12,210 bases of DNA from JAFGTX01 sp942492225 (GCA_942492225.1 CALODS010000008.1:1-12210), one strand, 5' to 3'. Shown: positions 1 to 6,846, counted from the first letter of the stretch. Numbers and translations: made by a program. The notes: generated from the letters alone by a model not told the origin.

Positions 1-205
1 TGGTCTGATCGCCTTGTTTTGTGATTATATGAGGGTGTGGGTCTTTTGTAGGTCTTGTTGCTCGAATTGCAGACTTACTAAAAAATGATTCTCCACCTCT
101 ACCTGGGGCATTAGCTCCTACCTGTCCTTTAGCTGTGGGAATACCATCTGGTATTTTGGGAATAATATCTTTTCTTTGTTCGAGATATTCTTTGAATGAC
201 ATCAT
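1..205 (-). CDS. Hypothetical phage protein, N-terminal part only
   Basis: About 68 N-terminal residues are visible; the gene runs off the left edge, so its size and function are unknown. The protein begins MMSFKEYLEQRKDIIPK and continues as a low-complexity, Gly/Pro/Lys-rich stretch with no recognisable domain. The N-terminus shares the pattern M-x-F-K-E-aromatic with the next gene upstream and with the gene at 2515, and resembles the T4 capsid-targeting peptide MKTYQEFIAE. The start is ATGATG at 205-200. The TGA stop of the upstream gene lies inside it at 204-202, so the two genes overlap and translation is probably coupled. No convincing Shine-Dalgarno sequence precedes it, which fits coupling. 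A packaged or head-associated protein is an inference from the N-terminus only. Confidence 0.6.
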   Translation of the reverse strand, partial: MMSFKEYLEQRKDIIPKIPDGIPTAKGQVGANAPGRGGESFFSKSAIRATRPTKDPHPHIITKQGDQT

Positions 206-528
206 TGGTTTAAATTCTTTTGTATACCTTGTTGTATATCACTTATAGCTGTCATAGCTGCTGGCAATCCAGGTTTACGATCTACACCCGCAGATTGTTG
301 AGCAGCAGGATCTTTACGTAAGGCAGTAGCACCCATTTTAATTATGTTAGCTTTTTGTGCTGATGTTGGAACTTTTCCAATTTTGGATATTTCTTCTGCT
401 GCTTTTGGGTCTGTTTCTATATGTTTTTGCATAGCTTGTTTTGCTGCATCAACACGCATTTTTTGAGCTTGACTTGTATTAGCATTATCCATTGCTGTTT
501 GTTCTTGAAACCATTGCTTAAAATTCAT
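202..528 (-). CDS. Small helical hypothetical protein with targeting-like N-terminus
   Basis: A 108-residue protein starting MNFKQWFQEQTAMDNA. It is rich in Ala, Gln, Lys and Asp, has no Cys, signal peptide or membrane segment, and is probably mostly alpha-helical. I do not recognise a family. Its first ten residues share the M-x-F-K-[EQ]-aromatic pattern of two other small proteins in the window and resemble the T4 capsid-targeting sequence. The stop codon overlaps the start of the next minus-strand gene, so the two form an operon. A TATAAATA element lies just 8 nt before the start codon and no Shine-Dalgarno sequence is visible, suggesting late, nearly leaderless expression. Small helical late proteins of T4-like phages are often internal head proteins; that role is inferred here. 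Confidence 0.7.
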   Translation of the reverse strand: MNFKQWFQEQTAMDNANTSQAQKMRVDAAKQAMQKHIETDPKAAEEISKIGKVPTSAQKANIIKMGATALRKDPAAQQSAGVDRKPGLPAAMTAISDIQQGIQKNLNQ

Positions 529-536
529 AGTATAAC

Positions 537-544
537 TATTTATA
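537..544 (-). promoter_or_regulatory. T4-type late promoter element TATAAATA
   Basis: The minus strand reads TATAAATA from 544 to 537, an exact match to the T4 late promoter consensus recognised by the gp55 sigma factor. It sits in the 21-nt gap between two divergent genes and points to the minus-strand gene starting at 528. By T4 spacing, transcription would begin near 531, leaving only about 3 nt of leader. An eight-base AT-only match can arise by chance in AT-rich DNA; the intergenic position and orientation are what support it. Confidence 0.45.
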
Positions 545-549
545 ATAGC

Positions 550-819
550 ATGAAGAAATTATCATACAAACAAGTAAAAAAGATTATAGATGGTAAATGT
601 AGATTTTGCGGTAATGATAATTATGCCACTCTGGATACACATAGAATAGTACCAGGATGTGAAGGTGGAAAATACGAAGAAGGCAATACCGTTACTAGCT
701 GCTCAAATTGCCATAGAATGATACATGATGGACAAATAATAATTCATGGAGAATATTTTTGTACAAGTGGGAAATATCTTATTCATTGCACTATTGATGG
801 TAAAGAACAATTTTTATAA
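550..819 (+). CDS. HNH homing-type endonuclease
   Basis: An 89-residue protein consisting of little more than an HNH nuclease fold. A zinc-binding pair C17-x2-C20 is followed by H31 in THRIVPG, then N46, then C51-x2-C54 with H55 and H59 (CSNCHRMIH). These supply the zinc site and the beta-beta-alpha-metal catalytic residues. It is predicted to nick or cut double-stranded DNA, as free-standing phage HNH genes do when they spread to allelic sites. The ATG at 550 is preferred over the upstream in-frame ATG at 421, because the extra 43 residues would be antisense to the neighbouring gene and look unlike protein. No Shine-Dalgarno sequence precedes the ATG. It is small and complete, with no DNA-binding extension visible, so target specificity is unknown. 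Confidence 0.88.
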   Translation: MKKLSYKQVKKIIDGKCRFCGNDNYATLDTHRIVPGCEGGKYEEGNTVTSCSNCHRMIHDGQIIIHGEYFCTSGKYLIHCTIDGKEQFL

Positions 820-850
820 AATTGATATATACTTGTATTAAGGAGTAATC

Positions 851-1036
851 ATGAGAAAGTTATTTGCAGCTATTTTTTGTATGTTTTCAATTTGTTTAAT
901 TGGTTGTCATAATAATTGTGAAAATGGAATTTGTATCACTAAAGATTCTATCTGTTGTTGCACAGATGGTTGTGACTGCGGTTCTGATTGCAATTGTCAA
1001 AATGGCGATTGTTGTGAACATTGTATATGTGATTAA
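851..1036 (+). CDS. Cys-rich small lipoprotein, metallothionein-like
   Basis: A 61-residue protein with 16 cysteines. Residues 1-18 form a type II signal peptide: MRK, a hydrophobic core, then lipobox L16-I-G-C19. The mature part would be a lipid-anchored peptide of 43 residues with 14 cysteines, arranged as CCC (35-37), C-x-C (41/43, 47/49, 58/60) and CC (54-55), with Asp, Asn and Gly between them. Such density resembles metallothioneins or a disulfide-knotted peptide, but I know no family match. The start is secure: AAGGAG at 840-845 lies 5 nt before the ATG. The gene meets hldE tail to tail, sharing TTAA at 1033-1036. Possible roles are metal binding at the host envelope or superinfection exclusion by a phage lipoprotein; both are inferences. 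Confidence 0.78.
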   Translation: MRKLFAAIFCMFSICLIGCHNNCENGICITKDSICCCTDGCDCGSDCNCQNGDCCEHCICD

Positions 1037-2451
1037 GAAGATTTAATCTTTGAGATTATATTTGTAGTTGATTTACCTTCAACCATATTAAAAGTAAATA
1101 CCTCATTTACAATATTATGTCCAACTACTTCTTCTTTTTTATATTCTCCACCTTTTACAAGGCAATGGGGTTGAATTTCTTCGATAATGTCGTATGGATG
1201 TAGATCATGAAATGATATTACATGGTCTACAAATTCTAAAGATGCTATTATTTTCATTCTTTCTTTTAGAGGTACTATAGGTCTGCTTGGTCCTTTTAAC
1301 TTTCTAATACTTTGATCTGAATTGAGAGCTACTATAAGTCTATCTCCTTGTTCTTTGGCAAATTTTAGACATTCAATATGCCCAGAATGTAATATGTCAA
1401 AACAACCATTTGTGAAGACTACTTTATCACGTAGATTATTTTTAATTAAATGTAAAGGTAAGATTTTAGCTTCAATAGGATCTACTTCTTTCATTAGGTC
1501 ATAGTAAGTAACTGGTTCATTATGTTCTTTATGAACATACGCTGCGGCAGCAGCATAAGCTATACTAGAAGCTTCATACATATTATAACCAAGTCCTACA
1601 GCAACACTTAAGAAAACTACAAAACAATCACCTGCACCTTGATATGATTTTACTAAATTATTAGACAATTTTTTAGGTTTTACTTTAAAGAATGGATTTG
1701 ATACCCAAGTTTGAGTTAGATCTATTCCTGCTGTTCCTTCTCCACCTTGTGTAATTACTACACCTTTACAATTTAATATATTAGCTAGATATTTTGCTTG
1801 TTGCATCCAATCTGTATGTCCTGTTAAGTTTATTGCTTCTTGAACATTTGGTTTAAACACTGTACAACCTTGCCATTCTTGAACGTCTCCTACTTTTGGA
1901 TCAACTACACTAATACCTTTACAAGATTTTATCCATTGGCTTTTTACATCTTTCCCAATAAACATACCTTTGTTATAATCTGAAAAAATAGTAATATCAT
2001 ATTTTTGTTTTTGGTAAAGATTATGTAACTTTTTTTGTATTTCTGCAAGGCTATTAGCATCTAAACCATAGTTAACTTGTTCAATATCTCTTCGACTGAC
2101 TGCATTTATGCCATCATAAAATCTTTGTTTTATTGGCACTATTGCTTCATCATGTAATGCATTTATAGCAGAAAGTAATCCATCTTTTTGAAATTGATTT
2201 AAGCTATTTTTATTTTGTATACCATATAGATGAACTTTAGTATTTAAATTTTGGAATTGATATGCTACATTAGCTGCTCCACCAGGGTAAGATTTTGGAT
2301 GAGGATTATCACAATGTTCTACTGGAATAGGGAATTCTGGAGAAATTCTATTGACTGATACTTGGTAGTATTCATCAATCATAACGTCTCCAACTACTGC
2401 TATTTTTAATTCTTTTTCTTGAAGTTTATTAATAAATTCTTTTACAAGCAT
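1033..2451 (-). CDS. hldE: Bifunctional heptose-phosphate kinase / nucleotidyltransferase (HldE-like)
   Basis: A 472-residue protein, close to the ~477 of E. coli HldE, with both domains complete. Residues ~1-320 are a PfkB/ribokinase-type kinase, with GGAANVA (57-63), SDYNKGM (157-163) and the catalytic GAGD (272-275). Residues ~340-472 are a cytidylyltransferase-like domain, with TNGCFDILHSGH (347-358, HxGH motif), KGGEY (433-437) and the C-terminal GKSTTNII typical of RfaE/HldE. In bacteria the kinase makes heptose-1,7-bisphosphate and the transferase ADP-heptose, the precursor of LPS core heptose. The start is supported by AGGGGA a few bases upstream. In a phage it may feed glycosylation of virion or host surface together with the glycosyltransferase at 3026. 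The nucleotide and sugar actually used cannot be read from the sequence. Confidence 0.88.
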   Translation of the reverse strand: MLVKEFINKLQEKELKIAVVGDVMIDEYYQVSVNRISPEFPIPVEHCDNPHPKSYPGGAANVAYQFQNLNTKVHLYGIQNKNSLNQFQKDGLLSAINALHDEAIVPIKQRFYDGINAVSRRDIEQVNYGLDANSLAEIQKKLHNLYQKQKYDITIFSDYNKGMFIGKDVKSQWIKSCKGISVVDPKVGDVQEWQGCTVFKPNVQEAINLTGHTDWMQQAKYLANILNCKGVVITQGGEGTAGIDLTQTWVSNPFFKVKPKKLSNNLVKSYQGAGDCFVVFLSVAVGLGYNMYEASSIAYAAAAAYVHKEHNEPVTYYDLMKEVDPIEAKILPLHLIKNNLRDKVVFTNGCFDILHSGHIECLKFAKEQGDRLIVALNSDQSIRKLKGPSRPIVPLKERMKIIASLEFVDHVISFHDLHPYDIIEEIQPHCLVKGGEYKKEEVVGHNIVNEVFTFNMVEGKSTTNIISKIKSS

Positions 2452-2504
2452 ATTTCATTCCCCTAAATTTTTAGTTATATTCTAATATAATACAGTTCTA
2501 TGGC

Positions 2505-2510
2505 AAGGGG
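2505..2510 (+). promoter_or_regulatory. Ribosome binding site deciding the 2515 start
   Basis: AAGGGG lies 4 nt before ATG at 2515. The upstream in-frame ATG at 2500 has no such site and would place this sequence inside the reading frame, so 2515 is the likely start. Confidence 0.65.
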
Positions 2511-2514
2511 AATT

Positions 2515-3018
2515 ATGGATTTTAAAGAGTTTTTTATTGTAGAATCATATGATGAAACTTTAAATGAAGCAAGAGAAAGAGTTAATCTAGATGATAATGA
2601 GAGAGATATGTCAGTTAATGACATAATGCAAAAGCATGATATAAAAAGTAAAACTACAGCATGGAGAGCAAAAAGGAACGGTTACTTTGTTCCTGATTAC
2701 CACAAAAAGGAAATTATTGTTAACAATAAACCACTTGATGGTGAAAAAGTTTTAAATTCAGCTAGAAAAGGAGTTTTGTCACAACTTGGAAGTCTAATGG
2801 CTGGGTCAGGTTGGGGCAAGAATGTTAGATCTTTTATTTCACCATCTACTATTGATGATTATATTCAACATGCAGCAGCACGTCTTGTTGAACTAGGTGG
2901 TCATAAAGATTTTGACAAAGAAGGATTTCGTGTAAATACAGCTAAAAATGCAACACGAGACTTTTTTTATTCTAATTTGAGACATTCTAGAAGACAAGTA
3001 GATATGGAGATAGTATAA
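2515..3018 (+). CDS. Hypothetical phage protein with T4-like targeting peptide and possible HTH
   Basis: A 167-residue protein of unknown function. It begins MDFKEFFIVESYDE. The first ten residues match the style of T4 capsid-targeting peptides, and I-V-E at 8-10 fits the (I/L)-x-E cleavage rule of the T4 prohead protease. Residues ~33-59 (SVNDIMQKHDI...KTTAWRAKRNG) look like a helix-turn-helix, with a recognition helix rich in Lys/Arg followed by a GY turn. The rest is charged and probably helical, and no enzyme motif is seen. It could therefore be a DNA-binding protein packed in the head, or just a head-associated protein with a chance HTH-like stretch. It lies divergent from hldE and 7 nt upstream of the glycosyltransferase, probably co-transcribed with it. 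Confidence 0.72.
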   Translation: MDFKEFFIVESYDETLNEARERVNLDDNERDMSVNDIMQKHDIKSKTTAWRAKRNGYFVPDYHKKEIIVNNKPLDGEKVLNSARKGVLSQLGSLMAGSGWGKNVRSFISPSTIDDYIQHAAARLVELGGHKDFDKEGFRVNTAKNATRDFFYSNLRHSRRQVDMEIV

Positions 3019-3025
3019 TAGTTTC

Positions 3026-3853
3026 ATGAAGAAACTGATAGCTGTGATGAGTTGTGAGAAAAATATATCTCTCAGAAACGCATCACGAGATACTTGGGTT
3101 AAGAAAGTTGACGCAGATGTTATATTTTTTACTGGTCAATGTAATGCAGATGATACAATCTCTTTGAATTGTAGTGACGATTATAACAGTTGTTCTGAAA
3201 AACAATTACGCATTTCACAATATTGCGAAAAATATGATTTTGATTATATATTTCATTGCGATGATGATACTTTTATAGTACCCGATAGATTTTCTGAATT
3301 TGAACCAAAGTCTCATTATTTAGGTTTTACTTATGGATACCTTCAAGGGTATAATGATGATCCTAATAAATATATTTTTTGTGATTTTAGGTATGCTCAA
3401 GGTGGTCCTGGCTTTTTTTTAAGTAGAAAAGCTTCTGAAACTTTATCTAAGAGAGGTGATGAAGTTTTAAACGAAGAATTTAAACATAGTGATGTTTTTG
3501 TTAGTAAAGTTATGGAAAGAGGAGCATTTGGGCATACTCATAATCCATATTTTGAACCAGGATGGATCATCAATAGACGCAACGTTCCGAGAGTGTGGCC
3601 TAATAAGTACAATAATTATATTACAACTCATTATGTTACACCTGATTTAATAAGGTGTCTTTATGATCATTTTCATGGTAGTTGTGGTCATATTGGTAAT
3701 AGACATTATAATGAAATAGGTATTTTATTTGAAGAAAATCATCAAGGTCGTTGGTATTTTACAACTCAACAAGGTCGTAAACTCGGTCCTTTTGATTCTG
3801 TATGGCATGCTGAAAAATCTATTGATGAACTTTGCAAGAAAGGTATTTTATGA
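3026..3853 (+). CDS. Fringe/GT31-like glycosyltransferase
   Basis: A 275-residue protein with the motif order of GT31 (Fringe, beta-1,3-galactosyltransferase) enzymes. These are R21-D-T-W24 near the N-terminus, D-Y-I-F-H-C-D-D-D (73-81) as the metal-binding DxD site after a strand, and YAQGGPGFFLS (123-133) as the conserved glycine-rich acceptor-side loop. HSDV (154-157) stands where the family has E-D-V. There is no signal peptide or membrane anchor, unlike the Golgi enzymes of eukaryotes. The last ~37 residues (WYF...G-x-x-x-GPF) resemble a small GYF-like module. It would transfer a hexose from a nucleotide sugar; the acceptor is unknown. No Shine-Dalgarno sequence precedes the ATG, and TATAATAG lies just before it, overlapping the preceding stop. 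It ends in a 6-nt convergent overlap with the next gene. Confidence 0.82.
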   Translation: MKKLIAVMSCEKNISLRNASRDTWVKKVDADVIFFTGQCNADDTISLNCSDDYNSCSEKQLRISQYCEKYDFDYIFHCDDDTFIVPDRFSEFEPKSHYLGFTYGYLQGYNDDPNKYIFCDFRYAQGGPGFFLSRKASETLSKRGDEVLNEEFKHSDVFVSKVMERGAFGHTHNPYFEPGWIINRRNVPRVWPNKYNNYITTHYVTPDLIRCLYDHFHGSCGHIGNRHYNEIGILFEENHQGRWYFTTQQGRKLGPFDSVWHAEKSIDELCKKGIL

Positions 3854-4636
3854 TTGCCTGACATTAATTCGAGTTTCACAAGGAATATCGTCTTGAAATG
3901 TTACATTTTGTCTACAAAGAGTACTTTGAGGTACAAAAGCCCCTGTTGTAGAATTACATTTACCTTTTGCTTGATCTAATACAGAACAACCACCTTTTAA
4001 AAACTTCCATGTTCTACAACTTCCACCTTTGGGTAAAATATTGAGATTAACACCTTGTCTTCCTCCTACTCTACAGACACATAGCAGAGGGTTGCCTATA
4101 GCGTTTCCTCCACGAATTCCCCTTAATCCACTACAATTTAAAGTGCCTTTAGATCTACGTATAACTAAAATAAATGGAGAAACTATATTTAAACTCACTG
4201 TACCTATATAAGAAAGTCTTAATTCTGTAACACCTTGTCCTCCTATCTCTCCGATCCCTCCACTTGATGCAATGTAATCTAAATTAGATGTAATAGTTTG
4301 TTGTGGAGCAGTTAATGTTAATCCTTGTGTTCCAGAATAAGATAATATTATTTTAACTGAAGCGTTACCATTAAGAATAATTCCATTTGATGTTGTGTGA
4401 TTAAAATTATATGTAAATGATGAAATAGCCTGTTCACCTAATGCTATTTCTCCTGAGCTTTTATAAATCACATTTAATTGAGTAATAGTTTCACTATTGA
4501 ATGAAATAAATCCACTACCATCGTAAACAAATATGTTGTTTACTATGTAATTTACAAAAAATTGAGTAATCCTTGTTTGTGGATCTGTTGTATTTCCTAA
4601 TACTCTAACATGAGATTGGGTGTTTCTTATAGTCAT
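3848..4636 (-). CDS. Beta-repeat protein with Cys-rich C-terminus, putative virion/adhesin protein
   Basis: A 262-residue protein of no recognised family. Residues ~39-158 contain about six degenerate repeats of 20-23 residues. The pattern is Gly-x-hydrophobic-x-hydrophobic, then polar residues, then hydrophobic-x-hydrophobic-x-Tyr-x-Ser, with units starting near 42, 62, 85, 105, 127 and 147. Alternating hydrophobics and turn residues suggest stacked beta strands as in fibre shafts. The C-terminal ~95 residues are Gly- and Arg/Lys-rich, with eight cysteines (168, 186, 188, 207, 217, 227, 241, 253). There is no signal peptide. It lies divergent from two ConA-like genes with a 30-nt gap, so a structural or host-attachment role is plausible by context. 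The ATG at 4634-4636 lacks a clear Shine-Dalgarno sequence. Confidence 0.72.
   Translation of the reverse strand: MTIRNTQSHVRVLGNTTDPQTRITQFFVNYIVNNIFVYDGSGFISFNSETITQLNVIYKSSGEIALGEQAISSFTYNFNHTTSNGIILNGNASVKIILSYSGTQGLTLTAPQQTITSNLDYIASSGGIGEIGGQGVTELRLSYIGTVSLNIVSPFILVIRRSKGTLNCSGLRGIRGGNAIGNPLLCVCRVGGRQGVNLNILPKGGSCRTWKFLKGGCSVLDQAKGKCNSTTGAFVPQSTLCRQNVTFQDDIPCETRINVRQS
4163..4522 (-). repeat. Coding repeats of 20-23 residues in the beta-repeat protein
   Basis: Six degenerate units inside the gene, for example SGEIALGEQAISSFTYNF and NGIILNGNASVKIILSY. The repeats are visible in the protein but poorly conserved in DNA, so they are old and not a recent tandem expansion. Confidence 0.55.
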
Positions 4637-4666
4637 GTTAGATATATATATGAAAAGGTGGTTTAA

Positions 4667-5731
4667 ATGACTTTACTTTGGATGGATGGATTTAATAATT
4701 ATGGTTCTTCAGAAATTCAAGATGAGTTAGCTCGTAAGTATGATACAGCAACAGGAACTTTAATTAGTAATACAGGTAGATTAAATGTTACTTCTTCTAA
4801 TAAACGATTTGCTAGTATAGGTTTTAGTCAAAGTACTGATGAACTTGTTGTTGATATATCTAATACATCACCTTCAACAATCATTACTGGTTTTGCTATT
4901 AACAAAAGTTCTGATTCTCCTGGTAAAATAGAACCATTTTTTGAATTGGCGTCTACAACAACTCCGCATCTGAGTTTAACTTTTGATGATCAACATAGAA
5001 TCGGTGTATATCTTGATGGAACTTTAACAGATACTAATTTAATAGCAAAATCAAATAAAAGTGTTAGACAAAATAGATGGCATTTTATAGAAATAAAAGC
5101 AACTATAGACAATTCGATTGGATCAGTGGAAATACACTTAGATGGAGTACAAGTAATAGATGAAAGTAGCATTGATACTAGAGGCAGTGGAGATGCAAAT
5201 GTTCAAACAGTAAAATTTACTTCTGAAAATGGGAAATCATATGATTTAGACGATTTGTACATACTTGATAATGTAGGGACAAATAGTGATTTTCTTGGAG
5301 AAATCATGGAAGAAACTCTTATTCCAACACAAATTATTTCAGGCGTTTGGGATCAAGAACCTATGGGCGGTGGAGGAAATCATGTTAAAGTACAAGATCT
5401 TATAGGTCCAGATGATGATACAACTTATGTTTATAGTGATGATAATTCAGAGGATCTTTATAGTCTTTCAAAATCAAGTTCGTTACGTTACGTAGATAGT
5501 GTGACAGGAATAGAGTTGCATTATGTATTGAGAAGAGATGGTGGCACAAGAGATAAGTTTGTGCCTCTAGTCAGACCATTAGCCACTATATATGATCAAG
5601 CAATAAGCGGTAGTTTTACTTCAAGTTGGGACCATTATGGAGTAATATTAGAAAATAATCCAGAAACTGGTATGGCTTGGGTTGATACTATAGTTGATGC
5701 TTTGGTATTCGGTGGAAGGACAGAAACGTAA
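4667..5731 (+). CDS. ConA/LamG-like lectin-fold phage structural protein (first paralogue)
   Basis: A 354-residue protein. Residues ~1-215 have the pattern of a concanavalin-A-like (LamG) jelly roll. It opens with WMDGF (5-9), followed by W138-HFIEIK, a strand pair ending in HLDG (157-160) and DLDDLYILD (193-201). D-F-L-G (208-211) marks the end of the domain. A second region contains DDDTTY (249-254) and ends at residue 354. The same landmarks in the same order occur in the next gene, so the two are paralogues by tandem duplication. Such proteins in phages are usually minor tail, fibre or decoration proteins that may bind glycans; no catalytic residues are evident. AAGGTGG at 4655-4661 lies 5 nt before the ATG. 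It is probably co-transcribed with the next two genes. Confidence 0.78.
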   Translation: MTLLWMDGFNNYGSSEIQDELARKYDTATGTLISNTGRLNVTSSNKRFASIGFSQSTDELVVDISNTSPSTIITGFAINKSSDSPGKIEPFFELASTTTPHLSLTFDDQHRIGVYLDGTLTDTNLIAKSNKSVRQNRWHFIEIKATIDNSIGSVEIHLDGVQVIDESSIDTRGSGDANVQTVKFTSENGKSYDLDDLYILDNVGTNSDFLGEIMEETLIPTQIISGVWDQEPMGGGGNHVKVQDLIGPDDDTTYVYSDDNSEDLYSLSKSSSLRYVDSVTGIELHYVLRRDGGTRDKFVPLVRPLATIYDQAISGSFTSSWDHYGVILENNPETGMAWVDTIVDALVFGGRTET

Positions 5732-5739
5732 GAGGTATT

Positions 5740-6846
5740 ATGGTTTTAAGATGGATGGAAGGTTTTGAATATGTTTCTAGGCAAGAATGGATTGATGATG
5801 GTGAACCTTCGCCTGGAATGAAACATTTACTTGAAGGCAAATGGCCTGTAGTTGGTAGCACTGGTGTCGATTCGCCTATTTATAGTATAGAAAAAGGTAG
5901 AGCTAATGATGTGTTTAGTGCATCTCTTAAATTTGAAGATACTAATCAATTTTTGAATACTCCTGTTTTTACCCCTAATACTACTTGGATTATAGGGTGT
6001 GGATTAAAAATTCTTCCTATTGAAAATCAAACTATATTTTCAATACAAGATGGAAATGAAGCTCAACTCACTTTAGTATACAATAGTACAACTACTGATA
6101 TGTTATTGTATAGAGGTGATTCTGGAGGAACCTTGTTAGGAAGTAGTTCTACAAATTATTTTACTAACGCTCTTGCTGGAGAGTCTAATTGGCATTATTT
6201 TGAACTTAAAGTAACAATTAATGGATCAACTGGTGCTGCGACATTAATAGGAAATGGCACTTCTACTGAATTTACTTTAACATCTATTAACACAAGTGCA
6301 ACAGGTAGTACTACTGCTGATAATGTTAAATTTTTGTACGAAGGAACCACATCAGATTATTTTATTGATGATATTTATATTTGTGATGACACTGGATCTG
6401 TAAATAATGATTTTTTAGGAGATGTTAAAATAAGAAGACTACTTCCTAATAGTAGTGGCAGTTCATCTGATTTTGTTGCAAATATTGGTTCAACTGTAGA
6501 TGCAATCAAAACTTCTCCACCTGATGATGATACAACATATATAAGAGCTTCAACAATTGGAGATGTGAGCACATTTGCATTTGGAGATCTTCCTAGTGAA
6601 TCAAATACACAAGTGGTATTTGCTGTAGAACCAAGTATTTATATTAGAAAATCAGAACCAGGCAATAGAACAATTAAAAATGTTTTAGATATTAATGGCA
6701 CCAATTATGACGGTAGTGTGATTTATCCTGTTTTATCTGAATATGATTATGCAACAGAGATATATGAGGCAAATCCTGATATATCTGGACCTTGGTTGCC
6801 TATAGATTTGAATGATACTCAATTTGGTTTTGAAATAGATAGTTAA
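5740..6846 (+). CDS. ConA/LamG-like lectin-fold phage structural protein (second paralogue)
   Basis: A 368-residue protein paralogous to the preceding gene. Shared landmarks are WMEGF (5-9), W151-HYFELK, FIDDIYICDD (208-217), NDFLGD (223-228) and PDDDTTY (261-267). The N-terminal ~215 residues form the lectin-like domain. The C-terminal ~100 residues differ most between the two paralogues, which suggests divergent specificity or assembly contacts. The protein is rich in Ser, Thr, Asn and Gly, as usual for fibre proteins, and has no signal peptide. The start follows the previous stop by 8 nt, with AGAGG just upstream, so the genes are in one operon. The role as a virion protein is inferred from fold and context; whether it binds sugar is unknown. 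Confidence 0.78.
   Translation: MVLRWMEGFEYVSRQEWIDDGEPSPGMKHLLEGKWPVVGSTGVDSPIYSIEKGRANDVFSASLKFEDTNQFLNTPVFTPNTTWIIGCGLKILPIENQTIFSIQDGNEAQLTLVYNSTTTDMLLYRGDSGGTLLGSSSTNYFTNALAGESNWHYFELKVTINGSTGAATLIGNGTSTEFTLTSINTSATGSTTADNVKFLYEGTTSDYFIDDIYICDDTGSVNNDFLGDVKIRRLLPNSSGSSSDFVANIGSTVDAIKTSPPDDDTTYIRASTIGDVSTFAFGDLPSESNTQVVFAVEPSIYIRKSEPGNRTIKNVLDINGTNYDGSVIYPVLSEYDYATEIYEANPDISGPWLPIDLNDTQFGFEIDS

Noticed and set aside
421..549. N-terminal extension of the HNH protein from an upstream ATG
   Set aside because: It is antisense to the well-supported gene at 202-528, gives an improbable Cys/His/Leu-rich stretch, and ATG 550 starts right at the conserved fold.
1322..1504. Small ORFs opposite hldE, thyX and the ConA-like genes
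   Set aside because: They lack ribosome binding sites and protein-like sequence and lie antisense to strongly supported genes.
1033..2451. HldE N-terminus MLVKEFINKL as a fourth capsid-targeting peptide
   Set aside because: Bacterial HldE proteins also begin with a short amphipathic helix, and the match to the pattern is weaker; a catalytic enzyme gives no reason for packaging.
2486..2491. TATAAT as a sigma-70 -10 box for the 2515 gene
   Set aside because: No -35 element at the right distance, and such hexamers are frequent by chance in this AT-rich DNA.
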